Positions 47,657 to 55,114 of a stretch of 64,000 nt of DNA are shown here, piece by piece (position 1 is the first letter of the stretch; every line of letters starts with the position of its first letter). Source of the stretch: Aureimonas sp. Leaf427 (GTDB lineage: Bacteria > Pseudomonadota > Alphaproteobacteria > Rhizobiales > Rhizobiaceae); contig NZ_LMQW01000023.1 in the NCBI RefSeq assembly GCF_001425485.1, positions 346,915-410,914 of the forward strand, in the 5' to 3' direction. The notes under the pieces were generated by a model. The model ran no database searches, was not told the origin of the DNA, and saw nothing but the letters and a program-made list of their open reading frames with translations. The position numbers and the translations under genes were made by a program.

Positions 47657-48004
47657 TTTCGGAACTCTCTTCGGATTTGATATGCCCCATATAAAGGCAA
47701 TAGCTGCCCAAAAGGAGCGCAGATGCTGCATACAAGCTATGCAGGCAGGTCATGAGGCCGGCAGGGCGTTAAGCTTTGATTCAGCATCCGGTGTTATGGC
47801 GGATCAAGCACTCCAAAGTCTCGATGTTTCCAACCAATTGTTATCGCTCTGTTTTTCGGGCTTTGTCATGCAGCCACGAGCAAGGCACCCCACTTTTGCG
47901 GCGACCGAAAAGTTGCCGGACGGCCGCCCTTCGACCGCTCCGCCGCGGAAAACGGCAAATCCGAAAAGCCTTGCGTTCGTTCGGCGCAAAGCGACCCGCT
48001 CGGA
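47657..48004. other. Intergenic region upstream of the second DUF1127 gene
   Basis: A 348-nt gap without a credible gene. It is AT-richer between 47680 and 47860 and holds the palindrome at 47726-47744. Confidence 0.45.
47726..47744. promoter_or_regulatory. Perfect palindrome upstream of the DUF1127 gene
   Basis: CTGCATA and TATGCAG (7 bp) flank CAAGC, 70-88 nt upstream of the start codon. The shape suits a dimeric regulator binding near the promoter; the regulator is unknown. Confidence 0.45.
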
Positions 48005-48337
48005 TCAGGGCAGCCTGTCCTGATCGGGCGGGATGGTGGAAGCCACCACGACGGGCCCCTTTTCTCCCCGCCGACGCGCCCACCAGCGAACCCACCTCAC
48101 CTCGCTGCGCCGGCGCCAGCGGCGCACGAGCGCGATGTCGATGGAGAGGATGAGGAGCCCCAGCGGCAGCATCCAGATCCCGAAGATGGGCAGGACGGAC
48201 AGGCAGCCGCCCAGGATGAAGAGGGCTCCGATCAGCATGCGCTTGTAGGGCGATTCCGGCAGCTGGAAGCGGCGACCAAAGATATCGAGCATCCGACCCT
48301 TCAGCCGGAACCAGCCGGACGATCGTGGAGACTCCAT
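48005..48337 (-). CDS. Small two-span membrane protein, PGPGW-like
   Basis: A 110-residue protein starting MESPRSSGWFRLKGRM at 48337, behind AAGGG. The hydrophobic hairpin MLIGALFILGGCLSVLPIFG and IWMLPLGLLILSIDIALV is followed by a very Arg/Trp-rich segment (RRWRRRSEVRWVRWWARRR). The hairpin resembles the PGPGW family of small transmembrane proteins, though the name motif itself is not conserved. Function unknown. Confidence 0.7.
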   Translation of the reverse strand: MESPRSSGWFRLKGRMLDIFGRRFQLPESPYKRMLIGALFILGGCLSVLPIFGIWMLPLGLLILSIDIALVRRWRRRSEVRWVRWWARRRGEKGPVVVASTIPPDQDRLP

Positions 48338-48509
48338 GGTCAAACCCTTGATATGAGACGAGAAGCCAAACCGAGATGGGCACCGGCGGAGGCTGTGGGA
48401 AGGGTATCTCTCCATATTAAATCCGACAAACGGCAGAAATCTCGGCCAAGGCGCTTGGCAAACCGCAGAAGCCTTTGCTATAGGCAGCGGCGCACGAGAG
48501 ACGTGCCTT

Positions 48510-48585
48510 TCCCCGATAGCTCAGTTGGTAGAGCGCGCGACTGTTAATCGCTAGGTCGTAGGTTCGAGTCCTACTCGGGGAGCCA
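48510..48585 (+). tRNA. tRNA-Asn (anticodon GTT)
   Basis: A cloverleaf with acceptor TCCCCGA/TCGGGGA, D arm AGCTCAGTTGGTAGAGC, anticodon loop CTGTTAA giving GTT at 48543-48545, T arm GGTTCGAGTCC, discriminator G and encoded CCA. Confidence 0.97.
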
Positions 48586-48862
48586 TTTCGGCTCCTATCA
48601 TCTGCTTCGTTGTTCCGATGCGCGGCCCATCTCGGCCTCGGTTCAGCCATTGGCCCGATCGTCATCGCGCGACGCGCCCTGCCCGCCCTCGGCAGCCCCG
48701 ACATCGGAAAGCCCCGCCCCCTTATGTTCGGGGGATGTCGCACCCTGCCCCATCTCTTCCTTAAGTCTGCCCGTCGATCCGTGCCGGGCATTTCGCCGAC
48801 CGGACTCGTCCTTCTTCCGCTTTCGAGCGTTACCCGACGAAGACAGGAGGCGAAGACACATT

Positions 48863-49147
48863 ATGACAGCCGAAACGCATCTCTACTTTCCGCTCATGGG
48901 CAACGAAACGAGCGCCTACGTGAAGGTCCGTCTCTTCAAGGATGGGCAGCGGGACGGCGCCGAGGCGACCGTCGAGGGTTCGGGGGCCGAGGACCTGACC
49001 TTCGAGTATCCGGCCAGAGGAGAGCCGCGGACCGTTCTTCGCGACGCGCGCGACTTCGCGGCCGGGCGTGGACTGGACGTCCGCGTCGAACTGGATGGCG
49101 TCGAATGGGACTCGGATCTCGGCGTTCTCGTCGATTCGAAAGCATAG
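48863..49147 (+). CDS. Small soluble protein, unknown
   Basis: A 94-residue acidic protein starting MTAETHLYFPLMGNETSAYV at 48863. A strong AGGAGG lies about 13 nt upstream, farther than ideal. Alternating hydrophobic residues suggest a beta-rich fold. Not recognised. It ends 10 nt before the next gene and is likely co-transcribed with it. Confidence 0.6.
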   Translation: MTAETHLYFPLMGNETSAYVKVRLFKDGQRDGAEATVEGSGAEDLTFEYPARGEPRTVLRDARDFAAGRGLDVRVELDGVEWDSDLGVLVDSKA

Positions 49148-49157
49148 GGAACGAGCG

Positions 49158-49355
49158 ATGTCGGACGAACTCTTGAAGGGCTTCGAAGCCGAAGCCGTCG
49201 CCATCAAGCGGCGTGAGCTGACGAAGGACGAGAAGACCGCCATCGGCGAGGAGATGCTGAAGGGCGCGCTGAAGCCGAACATGGACCGGCGCAAGCGCAA
49301 GAACGCGATTCGGACGGCCGTGGAGAGCGTTGGTCGGCGCGGGTCCAGCCGGTAG
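49158..49355 (+). CDS. Small basic helical protein, unknown
   Basis: A 65-residue Lys/Arg-rich protein starting MSDELLKGFEAEAVAIKRRE at 49158, behind GGGAACGAGCG. It is predicted mostly helical. Not recognised. It follows the preceding small gene closely. Confidence 0.55.
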   Translation: MSDELLKGFEAEAVAIKRRELTKDEKTAIGEEMLKGALKPNMDRRKRKNAIRTAVESVGRRGSSR

Positions 49356-49374
49356 AGACCGGCTTCAGACGACG

Positions 49375-49411
49375 GAAAAGGCGAGGCCCGTCGCGAAAGC
49401 TGCGGGCCTCG
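49375..49411. terminator. Intrinsic terminator between convergent genes
   Basis: CGAGGCCCG and CGGGCCTCG (9 bp, perfect) with a 12-nt loop; on the minus strand the stem is followed by CCTTTTCC. It lies just past the stop of the Gly/Ser-rich protein gene and also 20 nt past the plus-strand gene. Confidence 0.7.
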
Positions 49412-49417
49412 TCCATG

Positions 49418-49843
49418 TTACGACTTCGGCTTCTCACCCGTATCGTCGCTCGGCTGCCCATTCGGCAGCAGCGGCAAGTCTTTCCCGTCGGACCCATCGG
49501 AGCGGCCCTGTGGCTGCGAGGCTGCGCCCGCGCCGTCCTTTGCGTTCGATTGGGCGGCACCGGCGCCGACCGTGCCGGCATCCGTCGCGGCGCCTGCGTT
49601 GTTGCCGACCGAGCCGCTTTCGGAACCGCCCGTCGCCGTCCCGGATGACGTAGCGCCGGAGGACGCGCCACCCGATGTGCCGCTGCCGGACGAGCTGCCG
49701 CCGGAAGCCCCGCCGCTCGACGACGCGCCGGATGATCCTCCCGAAGAGCCTCCCGAACCACCGCCTGAACCACCACCGGACTGGGCGAATGCGGGGAATG
49801 CGGCGAGGATGGCCGCCGCTGCGATCAACGACATGATTTTCAT
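49418..49843 (-). CDS. Secreted Gly/Ser-rich low-complexity protein
   Basis: A 141-residue protein. Start MKIMSLIAAAAILAAFPAFA at 49843 follows GGGAGAAAGAC, and a signal peptide ends AFA near residue 20. Residues about 22-100 are almost wholly Gly, Ser, Ala and Thr (GGGSGGGSGGSSGGSSG and similar), then a more acidic Asn/Gln/Asp tail. It is probably disordered in the periplasm or outside. A near-consensus general-stress promoter lies immediately upstream. Confidence 0.75.
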   Translation of the reverse strand: MKIMSLIAAAAILAAFPAFAQSGGGSGGGSGGSSGGSSGASSSGGASGGSSSGSGTSGGASSGATSSGTATGGSESGSVGNNAGAATDAGTVGAGAAQSNAKDGAGAASQPQGRSDGSDGKDLPLLPNGQPSDDTGEKPKS

Positions 49844-49868
49844 GTCTTTCTCCCGTGTGTGAGAAAGA

Positions 49869-49894
49869 GACGTTTCGAGCGGCAGGGCCGTTCC
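49869..49894 (-). promoter_or_regulatory. Candidate EcfG general-stress promoter
   Basis: On the minus strand, GGAAC and CGTC are 17 nt apart, 26 nt before the start codon of the Gly/Ser-rich protein. The alphaproteobacterial EcfG consensus is GGAAC-N16/17-CGTT, so eight of nine bases fit. Confidence 0.55.
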
Positions 49895-50089
49895 GCGGAA
49901 AGCGACGCCGGAATGCCTGGCTACGTAATGCGCCGGTCGGCCTGCCCCGCCCATTCGATCCTCACGAATGCAAATCGGCAGTGGCTTCGGGCAATCCTCG
50001 GCATATCCCTTCGCCAAACGGCCGAGCGAAGCCGACAGCCTTGCACTCGGCGAGCCGGCGCCGATCTGTTCGGCGGGAGCAATCAGCGC

Positions 50090-50242
50090 TCAAGAGATCA
50101 TCACCGCGAGAAGGCCCCAGATCATCGCGCTGATCAGTCCGCCCGCGACGAAGCCTTTAGACGGGCTCAAAGGGTCCGTCCGCGCGAGCTTCTCGTCGAG
50201 CCGGCGCAAGAGCTTCCTGTTCCGTGTCCTCGTTTGAATCAT
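50090..50242 (-). CDS. Tiny single-span membrane protein
   Basis: A 50-residue protein starting MIQTRTRNRKLLRRLDEKLA at 50242, with a textbook AGGAGG ribosome site 5 nt upstream. A basic N-terminus precedes one membrane span (GFVAGGLISAMIWGLLAVMI) at the C-terminal end. The strong ribosome site is the main argument that it is real. Not recognised; its tail is loosely like the other tiny membrane proteins nearby. Confidence 0.65.
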   Translation of the reverse strand: MIQTRTRNRKLLRRLDEKLARTDPLSPSKGFVAGGLISAMIWGLLAVMIS

Positions 50243-50750
50243 GGTGTCCTCCTATCGACAGAACGGCCACCGCACCGGTTCGATCCCGACGTGCCCGCTA
50301 TGCCTGGGCCATCGACATGACGAGCCGCCGTCAAATCGCACGCGGAGGTGGGTGACGGGCGATTGGAAAGGGGCCCAGGTTCAGCGCTCGATACGATCGA
50401 AGCCAACGACGATCATGGATGGACCGACAAGGGGCAGAGGTGATCATCGGCGATGGTCAGCGCGACGTCGGACGGGCTTGATCGATCGTCGCAAAGCGAC
50501 TGGTGCGGACGCTGCCGATCGCGAGTGTCCCGCCCCTGATACCCGATCCGTGGCGATGACCGTGGCGCCATTCTGAATCCGCCGGCGCTTGGCGCGACAT
50601 CGCGCAGGAAGCACCAAGCCAATAGTCGGCAAGGGCATCGAAAGACCGGTGACGCCGCCATCATCCACGACGGCGGAGACACACGCTTATCCGAGCAATT
50701 CCGCCGCATCGTTAAGTATTTAACGAAGCAAGAAAGACGATTGCGCTCGA
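50243..50750. other. Gene-free stretch
   Basis: About 510 nt with no credible gene on either strand. The perfect inverted repeat GTTAA-GTAT-TTAAC lies at 50711-50724, in the AT-rich end next to the following promoter. Confidence 0.45.
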
Positions 50751-50775
50751 TGAACTTTTAAAGGAAGGGAGCGTT
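50751..50775 (+). promoter_or_regulatory. Possible EcfG-type promoter
   Basis: TGAAC and CGTT are 16 nt apart, ending 30 nt before the start of the tiny membrane protein gene at 50806. One base differs from the GGAAC-N16/17-CGTT consensus. Confidence 0.4.
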
Positions 50776-50805
50776 AGCAATCGTCAATGGCTGCATAGGC
50801 GCGGA

Positions 50806-50988
50806 ATGTCACTCGAAACGCAGGAATTGCCACCATCGGTCTCGACCCGCACGCCGGTGAGACGGATACGCCGATGGATCGAGCGCGGCATTCTGGCCGG
50901 CGTCATCATGTTGGCCATCGGCCTCATGCTCGGGTGGTTCGCATTCCTCGCCTGGGCGCTCTACTGGCTCCTGTCGGGCCTCGTCTAG
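50806..50988 (+). CDS. Tiny membrane protein, family A copy 1
   Basis: A 60-residue protein starting MSLETQELPPSVSTRTP. After a basic RRIRRWIERG come one or two hydrophobic helices (ILAGVIMLAIGLMLGWFAFL, then AWALYWLLSGLV). It is paralogous to the protein at 52233-52418: both have an ETQ...STxTP N-terminus, an RW pair, and LML-x-W-x-AFLAW in the membrane part. Its stop codon overlaps that of the convergent family B gene. Function unknown. Confidence 0.7.
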   Translation: MSLETQELPPSVSTRTPVRRIRRWIERGILAGVIMLAIGLMLGWFAFLAWALYWLLSGLV

Positions 50989-51122
50989 CGAGACAAGACC
51001 CAAGCGCTGCCCAAGACGCACCAGAGGCTCAAGGATAGCGCGATGCCGTTCGCGATGCCGATCGCCGTTCCCAGTTGCTGATCCGCATCCGGCCGCTTCG
51101 CCGTTCCGCGCTGAGTTTCCAT
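50985..51122 (-). CDS. Tiny membrane protein, family B copy 1
   Basis: A 45-residue protein from ATG at 51122, preceded by GGGAGGAACGAGC, a strong ribosome site. A polar N-terminus (METQRGTAKRPDADQQLG) is followed by one membrane span, TAIGIANGIALSLSLWCVLG, and it ends WVLSR. The same pattern, GIANG-x-ALS-then-WC, occurs in the 45-residue protein at 52820-52957, which is the best evidence that both are real. Its stop overlaps the family A stop by 2 nt, tail to tail. Confidence 0.7.
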   Translation of the reverse strand: METQRGTAKRPDADQQLGTAIGIANGIALSLSLWCVLGSAWVLSR

Positions 51123-51395
51123 GCTCGTTCCTCCCGACGCGATGGCTACACTTCGTCATAAATCTGACAAGGTAGATAATCGTGACTGAGGGCGAATACA
51201 GCATGCCGCCCGTTGCTGCATCGCACAACAAACGATTAAAGTTTTCGATTTGGAACAAGATGATGTGAGAGCCCGCGTCATCCTGATTGTGCCGGGCCGA
51301 TCGATACGGCGGTCTTATCTTTCTTGCAGAACCGAGTGGGCCCACGTGGGCACGCCGTAACTCTCCATTAGTGAATCGAAATTTAAAGGATTGAG
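51123..51395. other. Intergenic, AT-rich, no gene seen
   Basis: It should carry the promoter of the family B copy 1 gene on the minus strand. No clear sigma-factor motif was found. Confidence 0.4.
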
Positions 51396-51467
51396 GATGA
51401 CCTTCGCCATCCGACGTCGACTGAAGTCCAGCCTCTCTCGGGCATCCTCCGGATGCCCCGGAACCGT

Positions 51468-51728
51468 ATGAAAGGCCCGCAGACCTCCCGCCTCGACAGA
51501 ACGGAGCCCGACGGGGTCAATCTGGACGCCCGTTCTCTCGAGGCCATTGCCGAGCAGGCCATTGCGAATGGCTGGCCTGCCTTCGATGTCGCGACGACCG
51601 TCGCCGACATCGTCGGTCCCGTGTCCGCCCCGGTCCACCCGTTGCAGAGCGGGTCAGACCTCCCGGAGGCGTCGTCGGCGGTGCACAGGATCTTTAGCGA
51701 GGCTGCCAAACGTCTCGCCGAGACGTAA
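51468..51728 (+). CDS. Possible small protein, unknown
   Basis: An 86-residue reading from ATG at 51468 (MKGPQTSRLDRTEPDGVNLD), with a helical, protein-like middle (LEAIAEQAIANGWPAFDVAT). There is no good ribosome site of its own. A 24-codon frame from ATG at 51396, with AAGGATTGAGG just upstream, ends in TGA overlapping this ATG (ATGA), which would allow coupled translation. An alternative start is ATG at 51453. Not recognised. Confidence 0.4.
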   Translation: MKGPQTSRLDRTEPDGVNLDARSLEAIAEQAIANGWPAFDVATTVADIVGPVSAPVHPLQSGSDLPEASSAVHRIFSEAAKRLAET

Positions 51729-52141
51729 GCGGCAGCGGGCGCTCACACAGGCGTCCGATCGCGATACCAGCCTTGCCGAATGGAGGATATCCGTTCGATC
51801 GGTCCCGCCCGTCGTGAATGACCGCGACGTCGACAGACAGAGATCGCAGTGGCTCCGAGAGCGTTCGCCGCCTTCGAGGCAACCGCAAAGACCTGCGGGG
51901 GGTGACGTGTCGAAGGTTAGTCGCCCTTTCTCCTTCTCGGCGCCCCAAGCACTGCCGGAGATGAGTCGCAGCACGCGATACGCGCAACGGCCAGACTGCC
52001 GGCCGCGCACGCGATCACCGAATATGACGATGGACATCAACCGTGATCTCTAGCGTCGAGCGGTTCGCTCTGTCGAAAAGACCTTGCTGCGCAACGCTTA
52101 AAGCTTTCCGGCGCCGATCGGCTCGCAGGATTTCGTTAGTC
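51729..52141. other. Gene-free stretch
   Basis: About 410 nt with no credible gene on either strand. Confidence 0.4.
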
Positions 52142-52156
52142 TTAATGGGAAGTTAA
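52142..52156. promoter_or_regulatory. Perfect CtrA-type box TTAA-N7-TTAA
   Basis: TTAA at 52142 and 52153 with a 7-nt spacer (TGGGAAG), 77 nt upstream of the family A copy 2 gene, a position that suits activation. It is the second perfect box in the window; by rough base-composition arithmetic fewer than one is expected by chance. Confidence 0.45.
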
Positions 52157-52232
52157 TCGTGGGTTCACTTTCGATCGGGTTTAAGATCAGCCCATGGCAT
52201 TTCGCGCTGTAATCGTGTGGGTAGGATGATCG

Positions 52233-52418
52233 ATGATGACGAGTGTGGAGGAAACGCAGGGGCGACTTCTCGAAACGCCTTCGACCAGCACCCCCTCGTC
52301 TCGCTGGGAGAAGCCGTTGATCGTCATCGTCCTGGCATTCGCCGCCACGTTGATGCTCGCTTGGCTGGCTTTTCTGGCCTGGGTGGGAAGCTTGATCCTT
52401 TTCGCTTTGTGGCCGTAG
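52233..52418 (+). CDS. Tiny membrane protein, family A copy 2
   Basis: A 61-residue protein (ATG at 52233 or 52236). The polar N-terminus VEETQGRLLETPSTSTP is followed by RWEKP and a hydrophobic region LIVIVLAFAATLMLAWLAFL, then AWVGSLILFALWP. It is paralogous to the protein at 50806-50988. TAGGATG precedes the start. Function unknown; the membrane part could be one long or two short helices. Confidence 0.7.
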   Translation: MMTSVEETQGRLLETPSTSTPSSRWEKPLIVIVLAFAATLMLAWLAFLAWVGSLILFALWP

Positions 52419-52819
52419 GCAGCGCTTCGAAGTCGACCGGACCGGCGCCTCGCTCTTTCTCATCGAAAGCGTGAAGCGGTATCACTGCGAAGCGCATCCC
52501 GAGCGCCGAGATGCCGATGGCTTAAGACGGCGTCGACAGCATCTCCTCCCAAGCGTTTCATCTTACCACCGCACGCTATTGTCGGGTCCTACGGTCGAGC
52601 GGACGGCTCCGCGACCGGGAGGGGTATCGTCATCGCACAGCATGCGGGCACACGGATCGCGACAGAAAACACTCCGCGAGACAGACTAAATTTCCCAAAT
52701 GGTGGCCGCCGTTTTCCCTTATGCTGCAAAGCAATAAACCGATTTTTATTCAAATCACGACGGTTTTGTTTTGCTATGAATTTTCCCTCTCTGTACTGTC
52801 TTGAACAGGGAGAGACACG
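52419..52819. other. Gene-free stretch
   Basis: About 400 nt without a credible gene. The last 120 nt are strikingly AT-rich and probably hold the promoter of the family B copy 2 gene. Confidence 0.45.
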
Positions 52820-52957
52820 ATGAGACACATTGCTAAGAGTACATCACAATTAATGCTGGCCTATCGTATGGGGCCGGCGACGGGAATTGCGAACGGATTG
52901 GCCTTGTCCGTCGGAATTTGGTGTACGATCGCAAGCATCTGGTTGCTTGTTCGATAG
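52820..52957 (+). CDS. Tiny membrane protein, family B copy 2
   Basis: A 45-residue protein, the same length as copy 1 at 50985-51122. ATG at 52820 follows ACAGGGAGAGACACG. The N-terminus MRHIAKSTSQLMLAYRMG is polar and basic; the membrane part GIANGLALSVGIWCTIASIW ends LLVR. It shares GIANG-x-ALS, WC and the short basic end with copy 1. Function unknown. Confidence 0.7.
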   Translation: MRHIAKSTSQLMLAYRMGPATGIANGLALSVGIWCTIASIWLLVR

Positions 52958-53316
52958 TCGCCAAAGACAAAGCAGCGTTTCGATTGAGGCCGCTCGACGG
53001 GGAGACTGATTTCGATACTGTCTCAAGCGACTGAATGCGACGTCCTTCTTGTGCTCTGCTGCAACAGGAGCAGAGGGTTACTGATGTGGTAGCGGTGTGA
53101 AGGCCCTATCAATGACAAGCAGGCGCGCTGGGGACGCATGACGGTTTCCAGCGTCGCGAGCGAATCACTCGAGGCTTCCACCTGAATTGCATCGGCTGAG
53201 GATCGGCTAGTGATCTTTGGGCCGCGTGAGGAGAGCGTGGCCGCCCGGATCGCGTGATACCGGCAGGATGATCGACACGGCGAGGCTTGGGTCTGCCATC
53301 CGATCCCGCTTCGCCG
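52958..53316. other. Gene-free stretch
   Basis: About 360 nt with no credible gene. A 7-bp inverted repeat, CTCTGCT/AGCAGAG, lies at 53053-53074 without a T-run. Confidence 0.4.
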
Positions 53317-53859
53317 TCAATGGCTTCGCCAAGCCGGGTCGCCTTGAGACAGAGGCGATAGGTCGAGGGTCTTTGCCGTCGCGGTGCCGATATCCTTGAG
53401 GACCATTTCGAGAAGATGAAGACGGAAGGGCTCGTTCAGCGCCCGGGCCGTGTCGCAGGCTGCGATGACCTCGGCGGTCAACTGATCGAGCGTCGGATGG
53501 CGCGCCGTGGCGGGCGCGATCTCCATCGTGGTCCCCACGAACTGCACGATCCGGTCGTCTTCGAAGAAGCACTGGCCGACCGCCATCACTTCGCGCACGA
53601 GGCCGTCCCGTCGCCGAACCCGAAATCTCGCCCGGTAGGGGCTGCGATCGTCGATCGACGCCTGCGCCCCGTCGAGCGTGGCCTGGAGATCGTCAGGATG
53701 GATGGCTTCGCGAACCGTTTCGATCGGCGCCCCCTCCTTCAGGAGATCTCGATCGAGATTGAAAAGATCGGCGACGACGTCGTCGCCAATAAGTTTGTTC
53801 GCCTCGATCCACCAGATCCAGGTGCCTGCATAAAAACGCTCGGTCAGTTTTTCGATCAA
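53317..53859 (-). CDS. PAS-domain protein
   Basis: A roughly 180-residue protein with one PAS fold of the PAS_3 type: WIWWIEANKLIGDDVVADLF at the start, then IHPDDLQATLDGAQASID, YRARFRVRRRDGLVREVMAV and QFVGTTMEI. No kinase, GGDEF or HTH output domain follows; the last 65 residues are helical. The start is uncertain: TTG at 53859 has AGGGAACGGCA upstream, and TTG at 53916 is also in frame. It is possibly a stand-alone sensor or half of a lost two-component protein. Confidence 0.7.
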   Translation of the reverse strand: MIEKLTERFYAGTWIWWIEANKLIGDDVVADLFNLDRDLLKEGAPIETVREAIHPDDLQATLDGAQASIDDRSPYRARFRVRRRDGLVREVMAVGQCFFEDDRIVQFVGTTMEIAPATARHPTLDQLTAEVIAACDTARALNEPFRLHLLEMVLKDIGTATAKTLDLSPLSQGDPAWRSH

Positions 53860-54134
53860 TGCCGTTCCCTGCCCGCCTCGCTGCTTGACCCGGAGGCGAC
53901 GTAACCATGGGAACAACGGTTCGTCACGTCAAATGACGGGTGAACACATAGATCTGCTTCCGTTTTGAAGACGCGAGACCCGACCAACGCCGGAGAGCGT
54001 CGCGCGGACATGGAAACGCCGGTTTCGCGCCGACCCCAAACGCGAGCCGATGCCATCGGCGCGCTCGACGCGCATACGAGACCGTTGGCGGCAGGACCGC
54101 CGATTCGGCCGCGATCCCTCTTCGACGGCGAAGT

Positions 54135-54512
54135 TCAGCGTTGCGCGGCGAGGCTCGCCTTGCGCTGCTCGAACGCTTCCACGAGCTTCACGACCTGGAG
54201 GCGCAGGTTCGGGTCGGGGATGTGGACGTATTCCTCGAGGTCGAAGCCTGTCGAGACGGCCGTGTTGTCGAAGAAGGACGACACGCTGACGCCCAAGGCA
54301 TCAGCGATCCGCTGCAGACGGCTCGCTCCGACGCGGTTCGTGCCCTTTTCGTACTTCTGCACCTGCTGGAAGGTCACACCGATCTTCGATGCCAGAAGGG
54401 ACTGGGACATCCGAAGATGATTCCGCACCGCTTTGACCCGCGCCCCCACTTGGCGATCCACATCCGAGACGCGCTTCGTGGTGGATGGGAGGGTATCGAC
54501 TTGATCACGCAT
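54135..54512 (-). CDS. XRE-family transcriptional regulator
   Basis: A 125-residue protein with a Cro/CI-type helix-turn-helix at about residues 22-80 (VGARVKAVRNHLRMSQSLLA, then IGVTFQQVQKYEKGTNRVGA). This form is widespread in Hyphomicrobiales; some members (PraR-like) act in biofilm and quorum-sensing control. The C-terminal part after SSFF may mediate dimerisation. ATG at 54512 is close behind a TATAAT promoter that overlaps a palindrome, suggesting autorepression. Confidence 0.9.
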   Translation of the reverse strand: MRDQVDTLPSTTKRVSDVDRQVGARVKAVRNHLRMSQSLLASKIGVTFQQVQKYEKGTNRVGASRLQRIADALGVSVSSFFDNTAVSTGFDLEEYVHIPDPNLRLQVVKLVEAFEQRKASLAAQR

Positions 54513-54530
54513 GGGAATTCGTCCAGCCGG

Positions 54531-54560
54531 ATTATACTAATTCCGTTCTACAAAAGAACG
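54531..54560 (-). promoter_or_regulatory. Promoter with operator palindrome of the XRE gene
   Basis: A perfect TATAAT (minus strand, 54531-54536) lies 19 nt before the start codon. At the -35 position is a perfect 6-5-6 palindrome, CGTTCT-ACAAA-AGAACG, at 54544-54560. A repressor bound there would block RNA polymerase. Confidence 0.6.
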
Positions 54561-55114
54561 TAAGTCCTACAAATTTTCTTTTCGCCAAGACGCATTTTGC
54601 ATCAGACGCGTCATTCCGCAAGATCGGATAAGGAAAAACCGCGATAGACATAACAAGTGTTAAGTCGCCATTACAGAGAGCCAAAACACATCAAGGGCGA
54701 GACCAGCGAAGTCCTGTATATGTTCACAGAACTATTGCCGTCGCGATGACGACGATGGGCGCTCACAGGCCGATGGAAGAGGCTGTTTCCGGCTCGTTTC
54801 AGCCTGCTCCGAGCGGTCCACGGTCGATGAGATGGGAAACGACGCCGGCCCGCCGGCCCTTCGCGCGCCGGTAAAGGTCCAGCTGCGGCAGCGCCGTTAG
54901 CGCCCCTTTTGCCGGCCTCGCGGGTATGAGACCCGTCAACGGCGGGGCCGTGCTCGGTTCAAGATGATCGTCGCGTCATTGCGGGGCGTGCATGACAACG
55001 ACGGCCGATTTTGCGCAACATGCGCGAGACGATGGGGCGCACGAACGTCCCTTCGAAACCCGGGGCGGCCCGTCCGAACTTCGGCATGAGCTTCGGCCGA
55101 ATGCCGACGACCGG
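54561..55114. other. Gene-free stretch
   Basis: About 550 nt without a credible gene; AT-rich at 54561-54740. A near-CtrA box, TTAA-N7-TTAC, lies at 54660-54674. Confidence 0.4.

Noticed and set aside
48417-48791. Minus-strand reading of 124 codons containing SRTRTYDLAINSRALYQLSY
   Set aside because: This peptide is the antisense translation of tRNA-Asn, a well-known false gene.
51654-52040. Minus-strand 128-codon frame rich in Arg, Ser and Cys
   Set aside because: Its composition is typical of a random frame in GC-rich DNA, and it has no ribosome site.
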